Source of the DNA: an uncultured Naasia sp.
GTDB lineage: Bacteria; Actinomycetota; Actinomycetes; Actinomycetales; Microbacteriaceae
DNA length: 64,000 bases
Direction of reading: 5' to 3'
Assembly (NCBI GenBank): GCA_913778905.1
Contig: CAJYYA010000011.1
Location: 1 to 64,000 of the forward strand
Part shown: one piece after another, positions 37,196 to 44,833 of the stretch
Position numbering within the stretch: the first letter of the stretch is position 1
How the letters are laid out: each line of letters opens with the position of its first letter
The notes under the pieces: model-generated
What the model saw: only the letters and a program-made list of their open reading frames with translations
Database searches by the model: none
What the model was told of the DNA's origin: nothing
Program-made: the position numbers and the translations under genes

Positions 37196-37214
37196 CACCC
37201 GGATTAGGGATATC
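37196..37214 (+). repeat. direct repeat, right copy
   Basis: CACCCGGATTAGGGATATC, 17 of 19 identical to 36836-36854. The sequence that follows also resembles the sequence after the left copy (an AATT...TT..TCACGG pattern), so the similarity may extend over a control region. It begins the structured leader ahead of the pilus genes. Confidence 0.7.
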
Positions 37215-37242
37215 AACACCCCCGCAAAGCCGGTAAATTGAT

Positions 37243-37379
37243 TTTCACGGAGCCGGGGGGCTTCGTGAAATAGGTGCGACGCTGGGGGGTGTCGCACTCA
37301 CTGTAACCCGCTGTGTCACGGTCGGATTGTCGAGAGTCTTCTCCGATCCGGCCGTGACATGGGGGCCAGGTTGACCCCC
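37243..37379 (+). other. tandem array of four stem-loops in the leader before the pilus genes
   Basis: Four successive inverted repeats: (1) 37243-37254 with 37259-37270, TTTCACGGAGCC with GGCTTCGTGAAA, 12 bp with one G-U pair and a GGGG loop; (2) 37274-37280 with 37291-37297, GTGCGAC/GTCGCAC; (3) 37315-37327 with 37346-37358, 13 bp with one G-U pair; (4) GGGGG 37361-37365 with CCCCC 37375-37379. The 420-bp gap 37162-37581 holds no recognised gene. The array could be a structured mRNA leader, a small RNA or a set of protein sites. Confidence 0.6.
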
Positions 37380-37581
37380 GTTCGAGGTCTGTCGAGATCC
37401 GCTCACTACGAAGTAGGGTGGGCCCACGCCGGTACCCGACGGCGAACGGATCGACTCCCCACCGATCCGGCCACTCCCACACACCCGGACCCAAGGTGAC
37501 GTTCTCTTCGAACGCGCGCATCCGCCCCCTCGGTTGCGCGCTCCTCTGCATCCCCGCCCCGCCGACTCCGGGCCTCGCTTC

Positions 37582-38154
37582 GTGAGCGCCCTCCGCCCCT
37601 ACCGCCTCGAGCGGGAGCTCGACAGCGCCTTCTACCACTGGCTCGCCTGGCTGCCGTCGTGGGTTCCCGCCTTCGGGCGCCGCCGGTACTCCGCCTGCGA
37701 CGTCTGCCCGCGGTACATCGACGCCCTCGGACTGCACGAGATCCCGCACGCGCCGCTGCACAGCCTCTTCGGGGCGGTGGAGACGCTCATCTCGCACCAG
37801 TTCGACCGCGAGGTCGACGCGCTCTTCCCGGACTTCCGGGGGAGCGGCGAATGGGAGGTGAGCATCGCCGGCGGCGAGGTGCACATCGAGACCCCGGAGG
37901 GGCATTCCCTCGAGGCGGTCCTCGCGGCGTCCGGGCTCACGGGCGGCGAACGTCCGCTCGTGGTCGTCACCCCCGAGCGTGCGGCGCAAGTGCAGATCGC
38001 CCTGGAGCGTACGCACTGGGCGCTCTTCGAGATCTCCGTCGCGCGGCTCGGAGTGCAGAAGCAGTTGATCCTGCGCGCCATCGACGCGCACGTCGAGCCG
38101 AAGGTCCGCGAGCTGGCCGACGCACTCGTCGCCGAGGTGTGCGAGCCCTTCTAG
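37582..38154 (+). CDS. hypothetical protein upstream of pilB
   Basis: A 190-residue protein not recognised as a member of any family. It has a Trp-rich N-terminus (FYHWLAWLPSWVPAFGRRRY), a CDVCPRYIDALG motif with two cysteines, and a C-terminal half with an alternating strand/helix pattern (EWEVSIAGGEVHIETPEG; RPLVVVTPERAAQVQIALER). There is no signal peptide or membrane segment. The GTG start (MSALRPYRLERELDSAFYHW) is the best choice; a longer open frame extends 16 codons upstream. It lies after the stem-loop array and 148 bp before pilB on the same strand, so it may belong to the pilus operon. Confidence 0.7.
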   Translation: MSALRPYRLERELDSAFYHWLAWLPSWVPAFGRRRYSACDVCPRYIDALGLHEIPHAPLHSLFGAVETLISHQFDREVDALFPDFRGSGEWEVSIAGGEVHIETPEGHSLEAVLAASGLTGGERPLVVVTPERAAQVQIALERTHWALFEISVARLGVQKQLILRAIDAHVEPKVRELADALVAEVCEPF

Positions 38155-38225
38155 GCACGCCCGTCCCCCTGACGAGTGCCACCCCATCGTGGGCTCGCCG
38201 GAAACGGGGGCGCTGAATAGCGTGG

Positions 38226-38253
38226 CCACGGGGGCGGATTGCCGACCCCGTGG
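38226..38253 (+). other. perfect 8-bp hairpin between the hypothetical gene and pilB
   Basis: CCACGGGG (38226-38233) and CCCCGTGG (38246-38253) enclose a 12-nt loop, 50 bp before the pilB start. It could be an attenuator or part of the pilB leader; there is no T run. Confidence 0.45.
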
Positions 38254-38302
38254 CGTCCGCGTTCGCGTTCGTCTCAGGTGCGCGACCGTGTGGGGGCCGA
38301 CA

Positions 38303-39973
38303 GTGGCGACGCTGACCGAGATCCTGGTGATCCGAGGGCTTGTCTCTCCAGAGACGTTGGAGCAGGCGGGATCGAGGGGCGACGACGCCACGATACGGTC
38401 CCTCCTCGAGAGCGGCACCGTGAGCGAAACGCAGGTGGCGACCGCCCGAGCGGTGCGTGCGAACCTGTCGACCGTCGAACTGCTCGACTACCCGGTCGAT
38501 CCCATCGCCCTGTCGCTCGTGCCGGCCGCGATGTGCCGACGCTACGAGGTCCTGCCCATCGCACGTGAGCACGGCAAGCTCGTGCTCGCGATGGTCGACC
38601 CCGAGAACCTGTTCGCCCTCGACGATGTGACCGCTGTCACGGGGATGACCATCGAACCGCGTGTCGTCTCCCGCCCCGATCTCGCGCAGGCGCACGCGAC
38701 CCACCTGCGGGCCGACGGCGAGATGACCGACCTCACGACGGCGCTCGAAGAGGAGTCGGTCACCGCGGCCGAGCTCAGCGGCGCAGCGTCGCAGTTCGAG
38801 GCGGCCGACGACGATGTGCCCATCGTGCGCTTCGTGAACCTGCTCATCAGCCAGGCCATCGAGGACCAGGCGTCCGACATCCACATTGAGCCCGGCGAGA
38901 CCGAGATGCAGGTCCGCTACCGCATCGACGGCGTGCTGCACCGCATGCAGACCGCGCCCAAAGCGATCCAGAACGGCGTCATCTCGCGCCTCAAGGTCAT
39001 GGCGGAGATCGACATCGCCGAGCGTCGCCGCCCCCAGGACGGCCGTATCTCGGTGGTCCACCTGGACCGCACCATCGACCTCCGCGTCGCGACCCTGCCG
39101 ACGGTGTGGGGCGAGAAGATCGTCATGCGGATCCTCGACGACAGCAACAACGCGCTCGACATCCGCGACCTGCACATCCAGGACCGCAACCTCGAGGTCT
39201 TCCAGAAGGCCTACTCGAAGCCGCACGGCATGATCCTCGTGACCGGGCCGACCGGATCGGGCAAGTCGACGACGCTCTACACGACTCTCCGCGCGGTGGC
39301 CCGTCCCGAGATCAACGTCATCACGGTCGAGGATCCGGTCGAGTACATGATGCCCGGGATCAGCCAGGTGCAGGTCAACCCCAAGGCCGGCCTGACGTTC
39401 GCCACGGCGCTCCGCGCGATCCTGCGAAGCGACCCGGACGTCGTCCTCCTCGGTGAGATCCGCGACCACGAGACGGCGCAGATCGCCATCGAGGCATCGC
39501 TCACCGGCCACCTCGTCCTCTCGACCCTGCACACCAACGACGCGCCCAGCGCCATCACCCGTCTGACGGAGATGGGCATCGAGCCGTTCCTCGTCGGATC
39601 CGCGATCGACTGCGTCGTCGCCCAGCGCCTGGCCCGCAAGCTCTGCGAGCGCTGCAAGGAGCAGTACACGCCGTCGGTGAATGACCTCCTGCCGCTGCGC
39701 TTCGGACTGTTCGCAGGCCAAGCGGTCGCACCGATCTACCGACCCGTCGGGTGCTCGAGCTGTTCGAGCACCGGCTACCGCGGCCGCGTCGCCCTGCACG
39801 AGGTCATGCCGGTGACCGAGGAGATCGAGCGCCTCGCGGTCGAGCGCTCCTCCAGCCTCGCCATCGCCAAGACGGCCGTCGACCAGGGCATGACGACCCT
39901 CCGCGAGGACGGGTGGGCCAAAGTCAAGCTGGGGCTGACCAGCATCGAAGAGGTATTGCGAGTGGCGGTCTGA
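38303..39973 (+). CDS. pilB: type IV pilus assembly ATPase
   Basis: A 556-residue GspE/PilB-type ATPase that powers pilus extension. An N-terminal MshEN-type domain (ILVIRGLVSPETLEQAG; LSLVPAAMCRRYEVLPIARE) is followed by the ATPase core: ASDIHIEPGE (Asp box), Walker A GPTGSGKS with Lys321, VEDPVEYMMPGISQVQVNPK, Walker B DVVLLGEIRD, and the His box LSTLHTNDAPSAITRL. A zinc-binding set of two CxxC motifs (CERCKEQY ... CSSCSSTGYRGR) confirms PilB over PilT. GTG 38303 is chosen after a GGGGG stretch. pilT begins 2 bp after its stop codon. Confidence 0.93.
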   Translation: MATLTEILVIRGLVSPETLEQAGSRGDDATIRSLLESGTVSETQVATARAVRANLSTVELLDYPVDPIALSLVPAAMCRRYEVLPIAREHGKLVLAMVDPENLFALDDVTAVTGMTIEPRVVSRPDLAQAHATHLRADGEMTDLTTALEEESVTAAELSGAASQFEAADDDVPIVRFVNLLISQAIEDQASDIHIEPGETEMQVRYRIDGVLHRMQTAPKAIQNGVISRLKVMAEIDIAERRRPQDGRISVVHLDRTIDLRVATLPTVWGEKIVMRILDDSNNALDIRDLHIQDRNLEVFQKAYSKPHGMILVTGPTGSGKSTTLYTTLRAVARPEINVITVEDPVEYMMPGISQVQVNPKAGLTFATALRAILRSDPDVVLLGEIRDHETAQIAIEASLTGHLVLSTLHTNDAPSAITRLTEMGIEPFLVGSAIDCVVAQRLARKLCERCKEQYTPSVNDLLPLRFGLFAGQAVAPIYRPVGCSSCSSTGYRGRVALHEVMPVTEEIERLAVERSSSLAIAKTAVDQGMTTLREDGWAKVKLGLTSIEEVLRVAV

Positions 39974-39975
39974 TC

Positions 39976-41334
39976 ATGACGAACACCATCGACGACAACC
40001 CGGGCCGGCCGGTCTACTCGCTCTCCGATCCGCTCGGCGGACAGCCGGCGCCCACGTTCTCGCGCGCCGAGGCGCGCCGGGGTGCCCCCTTCTCCGAACC
40101 GGCACCCTCTTCGATGTTCGGGTCGAACGCTCCGGGAGGCCTCGACGCCGCCGATGCCGTACGCCTGCACCGGGCGGACCCCGACCTGCTCGCCGCGCTC
40201 CGCAGTGTTGTCGAGCTGGGCGCGTCCGACCTCCACGTCACCGCGCCGGCGACCCCGATGGTGCGCCTCGACGGCGCCCTTCAGCCCGCTCCCGACACAG
40301 GCGTGTGGTCGCGCAACAAGGTCGCGGGCGCGCTGCTGAGCATCCTCACCGATGAGCAGCGCCGCAAGTTCGAGCAGGATCTCGAGCTCGACTTCGCCTT
40401 CACGCTGACCACCAAGTCGCGCTTCCGCGTGAACTACTACCAGCAGCGCGACGCCATCGGCGGCGCCTTCCGCATCATCCCCACGGAGATCAAGAAGCTC
40501 TCCGAACTGGGTGTGCCCAGCGAGCTGTCGCGATTCGCGGGGATGCCGCGCGGTCTCGTGCTCGTGACCGGGCCCACCGGATCCGGCAAATCGACGACCC
40601 TCGCGGCCATGATCGACCTCGTCAACAGGACTCGGCCCGACCACATCGTCACGGTCGAGGACCCGATCGAGTTCATGCACGGCAACAACCGCTCGATCGT
40701 CAACCAGCGCGAGGTCGGCGCCGACACCCACAGCTTCGCCAACGCTCTCAAGCACGTGCTGCGGCAGGACCCCGACGTGATCCTCATCGGCGAACTCCGC
40801 GACCTCGAGACCATCTCGGTCGCGCTCACCGCCGCCGAGACCGGGCACCTCGTGTTCGCGACACTGCACACCCAGAGCGCGGCGCAGACGGTGGAGCGCG
40901 TCATCGACGTATTCCCGCCGCATCAGCAGGCGCAGGTGCGTGCCCAGCTCGCGGCCACGCTGCAGGGTGTCGTCTGTCAGACGCTCGTCCGTCGCGCGTC
41001 CGGCAAGGGCCGCGTCGTGGCCACCGAGGTCATGTTCGCGACCCCGTCGATCGCCAACCTCATCCGGGAGGGCAAGACCTACCAGATCCCCTCCGCCATG
41101 CAGGCGGGCAAGGACCTGGGTATGCACACGCTCGACCAGGCGCTCGCCGAACTCGTCGACGCGGGCACGATCACGCGCGAGGCGGCCTTCGAGAAGGCGC
41201 AGGACGTGCAGAGCCTCACGCAGCTGCTCCGCGGCGGCTCGACCGTCGGCGCCGACCGAGGCTTCGGCGCGAGCGGTTTCGGCGACGACGGCTTCGGTGC
41301 AGGTTTCGGCGCCGCGGGAGGGTCAGCCTCATGA
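39976..41334 (+). CDS. pilT: type IV pilus retraction ATPase
   Basis: A 452-residue PilT-type ATPase, predicted to depolymerise pili and so allow twitching or DNA uptake. An extended hydrophilic N-terminus (about 75 residues) precedes ASDLHVTAPATPMVRLDG; Walker A is GPTGSGKS with Lys205; then VEDPIEFMHGNNRSIVNQRE, Walker B DVILIGELRD, and the PilT-type His box FATLHTQSAAQTVERVIDVF. The C-terminal tail is Gly/Phe-rich (GFGASGFGDDGFGAGFG), a low-complexity extension not seen in standard PilT. ATG 39976 follows pilB by 2 bp; the stop overlaps pilC by 4 bp. Confidence 0.93.
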   Translation: MTNTIDDNPGRPVYSLSDPLGGQPAPTFSRAEARRGAPFSEPAPSSMFGSNAPGGLDAADAVRLHRADPDLLAALRSVVELGASDLHVTAPATPMVRLDGALQPAPDTGVWSRNKVAGALLSILTDEQRRKFEQDLELDFAFTLTTKSRFRVNYYQQRDAIGGAFRIIPTEIKKLSELGVPSELSRFAGMPRGLVLVTGPTGSGKSTTLAAMIDLVNRTRPDHIVTVEDPIEFMHGNNRSIVNQREVGADTHSFANALKHVLRQDPDVILIGELRDLETISVALTAAETGHLVFATLHTQSAAQTVERVIDVFPPHQQAQVRAQLAATLQGVVCQTLVRRASGKGRVVATEVMFATPSIANLIREGKTYQIPSAMQAGKDLGMHTLDQALAELVDAGTITREAAFEKAQDVQSLTQLLRGGSTVGADRGFGASGFGDDGFGAGFGAAGGSAS

Positions 41335-42563
41335 GCACGTTGACCAAGGCCTATGCCTACAAGGGGCGCGCCATCGGCGGCAAGCTGGTGAAGGGCAAGA
41401 TCGACGCGGCCTCGCAGTCGGCCGCGACCGCGCGCCTGCGCAGCATGAACATCTCGCCCATCGACGTCGCCGAGTTCGTTCCCGGTACGGGGCTCAATAC
41501 CGAGATCACATTCGGGTCGCTGGGCAAGCAGGTCGGCCTCTCCGACCTGGCCGTCATGAGCCGCCAGATGTCGACCATGGCCGCATCCGGTCTGTCGCTG
41601 CTGCGCACGCTGTCGATCCTGTCCGAGCAGACGGAGAACAAGGAGCTCGCGAAGGTCCTCGGCGACGTGCGCGAGAAGGTCGAGCACGGCTCGTCGCTAT
41701 CCGCCGCGATGAAGGCTCACATCGGCACGTTCCCGCCGCTGATGGTGAACCTCATCAAGGCGGGTGAGACGGGCGGATTCCTCGACGAGGCCCTGCTCTC
41801 GGTCGCGAAGAACTACGAGAAGGAGGCGCAACTCCGCGCGACCGTGAAGTCGGCTCTGACCTATCCGGTCGCCGTCCTCATCATGGCCTTCCTCGCGGTC
41901 ATCGGGATGCTGATCTTCATCGTCCCGACGTTCAAGAACATGTTCGAGGGGCTCGGCGGCGAGCTGCCGATCCCGACGCAGATCCTCGTGGTCCTCAGCG
42001 AGAACATGATCTGGATCGGACCGGCTCTGCTGGTGATCGGTATCGCCTCGACCCTCTGGTGGAGGGCCAATCGATACAAGGACGAGGTGCGAGCGGTCGC
42101 CGATCGGCTGAAACTCAAGATCCCGGTCTTCGGCGACCTGCTCAAGAAGGTGGCCATCGCCCGCTTCACCCGCAACTTCGCGACCATGATGAAGGCCGGC
42201 GTGCCGATCCTGCAGTCGCTCGCCATCGTGGGGGAGACCTCCGGCAACTGGGTCATCGAGGATGCTCTGCGCAAGGTGCAGGAGTCGGTCAAGTCCGGCA
42301 AGAGCGTCGCGGGGCCGTTGTCGCAGGAGAAGGTCTTCCCGGCCATGGTCGTGCAGATGATCGCGGTCGGCGAGGACTCCGGATCGCTCGAGATCATGCT
42401 CGAGAAGGTCGCCGACTTCTACGACAACGAGGTGAAGTCGACCACCGAGCAGCTCACCGCGCTCATCGAGCCCATCATGATCGGCGTCATCGGCGCCGTC
42501 ATCGGCGGCATGATCGTCGCGCTCTACCTGCCGATCTTCAACATCTTCCAGTTGGTCAAATAG
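41331..42563 (+). CDS. pilC: type IV pilus inner-membrane platform protein
   Basis: A 410-residue GspF/PilC-family platform protein with two T2SSF domains. The first follows LSDLAVMSRQMSTMAASGLS; the second begins FTRNFATMMKAGVPILQSLA. Three membrane segments are visible: about 185-205 (ALTYPVAVLIMAFLAVIGML), about 220-245 and the C-terminal IEPIMIGVIGAVIGGMIVAL. It couples PilB and PilT to pilus assembly. It starts in an ATGA overlap with pilT. The last eight codons, including the stop, are repeated in tandem just downstream. Confidence 0.94.
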   Translation: MSTLTKAYAYKGRAIGGKLVKGKIDAASQSAATARLRSMNISPIDVAEFVPGTGLNTEITFGSLGKQVGLSDLAVMSRQMSTMAASGLSLLRTLSILSEQTENKELAKVLGDVREKVEHGSSLSAAMKAHIGTFPPLMVNLIKAGETGGFLDEALLSVAKNYEKEAQLRATVKSALTYPVAVLIMAFLAVIGMLIFIVPTFKNMFEGLGGELPIPTQILVVLSENMIWIGPALLVIGIASTLWWRANRYKDEVRAVADRLKLKIPVFGDLLKKVAIARFTRNFATMMKAGVPILQSLAIVGETSGNWVIEDALRKVQESVKSGKSVAGPLSQEKVFPAMVVQMIAVGEDSGSLEIMLEKVADFYDNEVKSTTEQLTALIEPIMIGVIGAVIGGMIVALYLPIFNIFQLVK

Positions 42564-42588
42564 GACATCTTGCAGTTGGTCAAATAGG
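42541..42588 (+). repeat. 24-bp tandem duplication at the pilC stop
   Basis: Units 42541-42564 and 42565-42588 differ at only two or three positions. Each contains CAGTTGGTCAAATAG, so the pilC tail QLVK-stop is present twice in frame. Only the first stop is used. Confidence 0.85.
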
Positions 42589-42671
42589 ACGCGTCACGCC
42601 CCTCAAGGGGGTCCGAACAGGTCGCCGATGTCGGCGGCCTTTTCGGCGTGCCCGCGCGCAATTCCGTATTC

Positions 42672-42699
42672 GGAGTTCCCTCCATTCGGAGGGCACTCC
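42672..42699 (+). other. stem-loop in the pilA leader
   Basis: GGAGTTCCCTCC (42672-42683) and GGAGGGCACTCC (42688-42699) pair at 11 of 12 positions around ATTC. It lies about 140 bp before pilA in a 277-bp gap that holds no gene. It may terminate the pilBTC transcript, process the mRNA or regulate pilA; a T run is absent. Confidence 0.5.
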
Positions 42700-42840
42700 T
42701 TCTGGGGACACGATTCGGGCGTTTGTGCCCCGAAGGCGGGAATGCGCCCCCCGCGTGGGTCGACAAACATCTGAGGAGGGGGCAATCGCCGAGGTGGCAA
42801 TCGCTCGTTATCCACTTCCCTTCACGAATAGGAAACACTC

Positions 42841-43251
42841 ATGGTCTCGAAGTTCTATGCACCGCTTCTCAAGAAGCGCGCCGAGCTCGAGAACGACGAG
42901 CGGGGCTTCACTCTGATCGAGCTCCTGGTTGTCGTTCTCATCATCGGCATCCTCGCCGCCATCGCCATCCCGGTCTTCCTGGGCCAGCAGGACTCGGCCA
43001 AGGATGCCGCGGCTAAGTCCGATCTCTCCAACGCGAAGGTCGCGATGATCGGCTACGCAACCGCCAACAACGGCACCTACACCACCGACACCGCAAAGCT
43101 CTCCACCTACGGCTTCGTCAACAGCGACGGCCGTACCGCGGTCGTCAAGCTCGTCGGCACGACTGATTTCTGCGTGCAGACCACCGGTGCCGGCACCAAC
43201 GTCTTCAGCGTCACCAAGGCGGGAAACATCGTTCCCACCGCTTGCGCCTGA
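42841..43251 (+). CDS. pilA: major type IV pilin (prepilin)
   Basis: A 136-residue prepilin. The leader peptide is 22 residues (MVSKFYAPLLKKRAELENDE, RG), then cleavage at G22/F23 gives a mature start FTLIELLVVVLIIGILAAIA with Glu27 as the conserved E5. The C-terminal pair Cys111 and Cys135 probably forms the pilin D-loop disulfide. TAGGAAACACTC precedes the ATG. Being followed at once by a strong terminator and preceded by its own leader, it is probably expressed much more than its neighbours, as expected of the major subunit. PilD (47204) should process it. Confidence 0.94.
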   Translation: MVSKFYAPLLKKRAELENDERGFTLIELLVVVLIIGILAAIAIPVFLGQQDSAKDAAAKSDLSNAKVAMIGYATANNGTYTTDTAKLSTYGFVNSDGRTAVVKLVGTTDFCVQTTGAGTNVFSVTKAGNIVPTACA

Positions 43252-43262
43252 TCGCGTCTTCG

Positions 43263-43294
43263 AAAGGCCCCTGCGCGATGCGCAGGGGCCTTTT
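43263..43294 (+). terminator. terminator after pilA
   Basis: AAAGGCCCCTGCGC (43263-43276) and GCGCAGGGGCCTTT (43280-43293) form a perfect 14-bp stem with a GAT loop and end in TTTT, the most canonical terminator in the window. Some read-through would supply the downstream minor pilins. Confidence 0.93.
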
Positions 43295-43394
43295 CGTGCC
43301 CCGAGGGTCTCCTTTCTCGAGCGTCACCCGCACGGGTGGCACCCGATTTCGGGACTGCTCCGAAGCAGCCGGAACGACGAATATGAATACGGGG

Positions 43395-43418
43395 ATGCGC
43401 CCACCCGTGGGGGCGCAT
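43395..43418 (+). other. stem-loop before the minor prepilin genes
   Basis: ATGCGCCC (43395-43402) and GGGCGCAT (43411-43418) form a perfect 8-bp stem, 26 bp before the GTG start at 43445. The sequence GGGGATGCGCCCACCCGTGG here resembles GGGAATGCGCCCCCCGCGTG at about 42738-42757 upstream of pilA. Confidence 0.5.
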
Positions 43419-43444
43419 ATGACTACACACGCAGGGGGTGGACT

Positions 43445-44833
43445 GTGAACGGACGAACGACGTCTCGTCGCGATATCGCGAACGACGACAGCGGTATGTC
43501 GCTCGTCGAGGTCCTCGTCGGCGCCCTGATCTTCGCCGTCATCGCGGTGGGTGCCGCCATGGGCCTCAGTACCTCGCTCAAGATGACCGCCGACACCGCA
43601 GGCCGAGAGACCGCCATCGCGCTCGCCGCGACGGAGATCGACGCCGTCCGCGCCATGGACGACCCGTTCCAAGTACTCCCCGGTAGTCGGAAACAGGACG
43701 TCGACGGTCGGAGCTACACGATCGCCATCGACTCTTCCTGGGTCCAGGGCGCGGCCGGCTCGGATGGGTGCCGCGCGGGATCGACCGGCACTGCGTCCGC
43801 GGGGAACCTCCAGTTCAAGCGCGTGAACGTGTCGGTGACGTGGGCCGGCCCTCTCGGCGCCCCCACCGTGACCCGCGCCGACACCCTGCTCGCCCCCAAG
43901 TCCCGACTCAACGACCCGTCGAAGGGCACGATCCTCGTCTCCGTCCGCGGCGCCGACGGCACGGGCCGCTCCGGTGTCAGCGTCTCGGCATCCAGCAGCT
44001 CCGGCTCGCTGTCCAGCGCTCCATCGGAGACCGACTCCGACGGGTGCAGCTACATCCTCATGGTGCCACCGGGAACGTGGAACGTCAGCGCCTCGCGCGC
44101 CGGGTACATCAGCGTCGACCAGGCGAGCACGGCGAGCAAGTCGGTGAGTGTGACTGCGGGCGCCACTTCCACTGCAGCCTTCCAGCTCGACGCGCAGTCG
44201 ACGCTCTCGCCCACCTACCCGACCGGTGTCAACGTCCCGACCGACCTCGACGTGTCCTTCATCAGCACCTATGGGGTGACCGTCGTCGGCGGCCGCCCGA
44301 GTGGCGTCCCGCTGCACCCCTTCTCCTCCGGCTATTCGGTCATCGCGGGCAAGGTCGTCGCCCCCGTCGTGGATTCCTCCGGCAACGTGAAGTCGCAGGG
44401 GTGCGTCTCGCCCGACCCCTCGGCCTGGCCGACCGGCACCGTGAACGGCAAGAACCTCGCCGCCGGTATCCGCACCTCGCCTGTCGCCGCACCCGCCGGC
44501 GGCAACAGCTCAGCCCCGCTGGCCATGGGGGTCATCTCGGTGAACGCCCCCTCGACGTCGATGCGGATCGTGTCGGCCGCTGCCAACCCGGCGGTCGGCG
44601 ACCCGGGATGCGAGATCCCCAACACCGCCGCGCCCACCTACACCTATGCCCTCCCCGCCGTCGGACAGACCCAGCTCGCGGTGCCCTACGGGACATGGCG
44701 GCTCGAGAGCAGTAGCGGCTCGACCTGGACGGCCGTCGACCCGACGACGTACACCGTCACCACCAACGCGGCCGGTGAGATCGACGGCGCGGGCAATACG
44801 ACGACCGTCGACCCGCGGCAGGTGGCCCGGTGA
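43445..44833 (+). CDS. large minor prepilin with carboxypeptidase-regulatory-like domain
   Basis: A 462-residue prepilin-like protein. A 17-residue leader ends at G17/M18 in SGMSLVEVLVGALIFAVIAV, with Glu22 as the E5 residue. The large exported part contains a segment like a carboxypeptidase regulatory (CnaB-like) fold (KGTILVSVRGADGTGRSGVS; SYILMVPPGTWNVSASRAGY) and is rich in Ser/Thr, suggesting a pilus-tip adhesin. The GTG start follows AGGGGGT and is the only one that gives a proper prepilin leader. It overlaps the next prepilin gene in a GTGA. Confidence 0.82.
   Translation: MNGRTTSRRDIANDDSGMSLVEVLVGALIFAVIAVGAAMGLSTSLKMTADTAGRETAIALAATEIDAVRAMDDPFQVLPGSRKQDVDGRSYTIAIDSSWVQGAAGSDGCRAGSTGTASAGNLQFKRVNVSVTWAGPLGAPTVTRADTLLAPKSRLNDPSKGTILVSVRGADGTGRSGVSVSASSSSGSLSSAPSETDSDGCSYILMVPPGTWNVSASRAGYISVDQASTASKSVSVTAGATSTAAFQLDAQSTLSPTYPTGVNVPTDLDVSFISTYGVTVVGGRPSGVPLHPFSSGYSVIAGKVVAPVVDSSGNVKSQGCVSPDPSAWPTGTVNGKNLAAGIRTSPVAAPAGGNSSAPLAMGVISVNAPSTSMRIVSAAANPAVGDPGCEIPNTAAPTYTYALPAVGQTQLAVPYGTWRLESSSGSTWTAVDPTTYTVTTNAAGEIDGAGNTTTVDPRQVAR

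Noticed and set aside
37216-37262. Possible cyclic-di-GMP (GEMM-I) riboswitch, because GCAAAGCC occurs near 37224
   Set aside because: The other invariant parts of GEMM-I (the CACGCACAGGGCAAACC-type block and the receptor for the GAAA tetraloop) are absent, so the match is a chance 8-mer.
37213-38418. A 401-codon minus-strand open frame across the pilus leader and the gene at 37582
   Set aside because: It runs through the stem-loop array and opposite two plus-strand genes, and its translation has no protein-like pattern.
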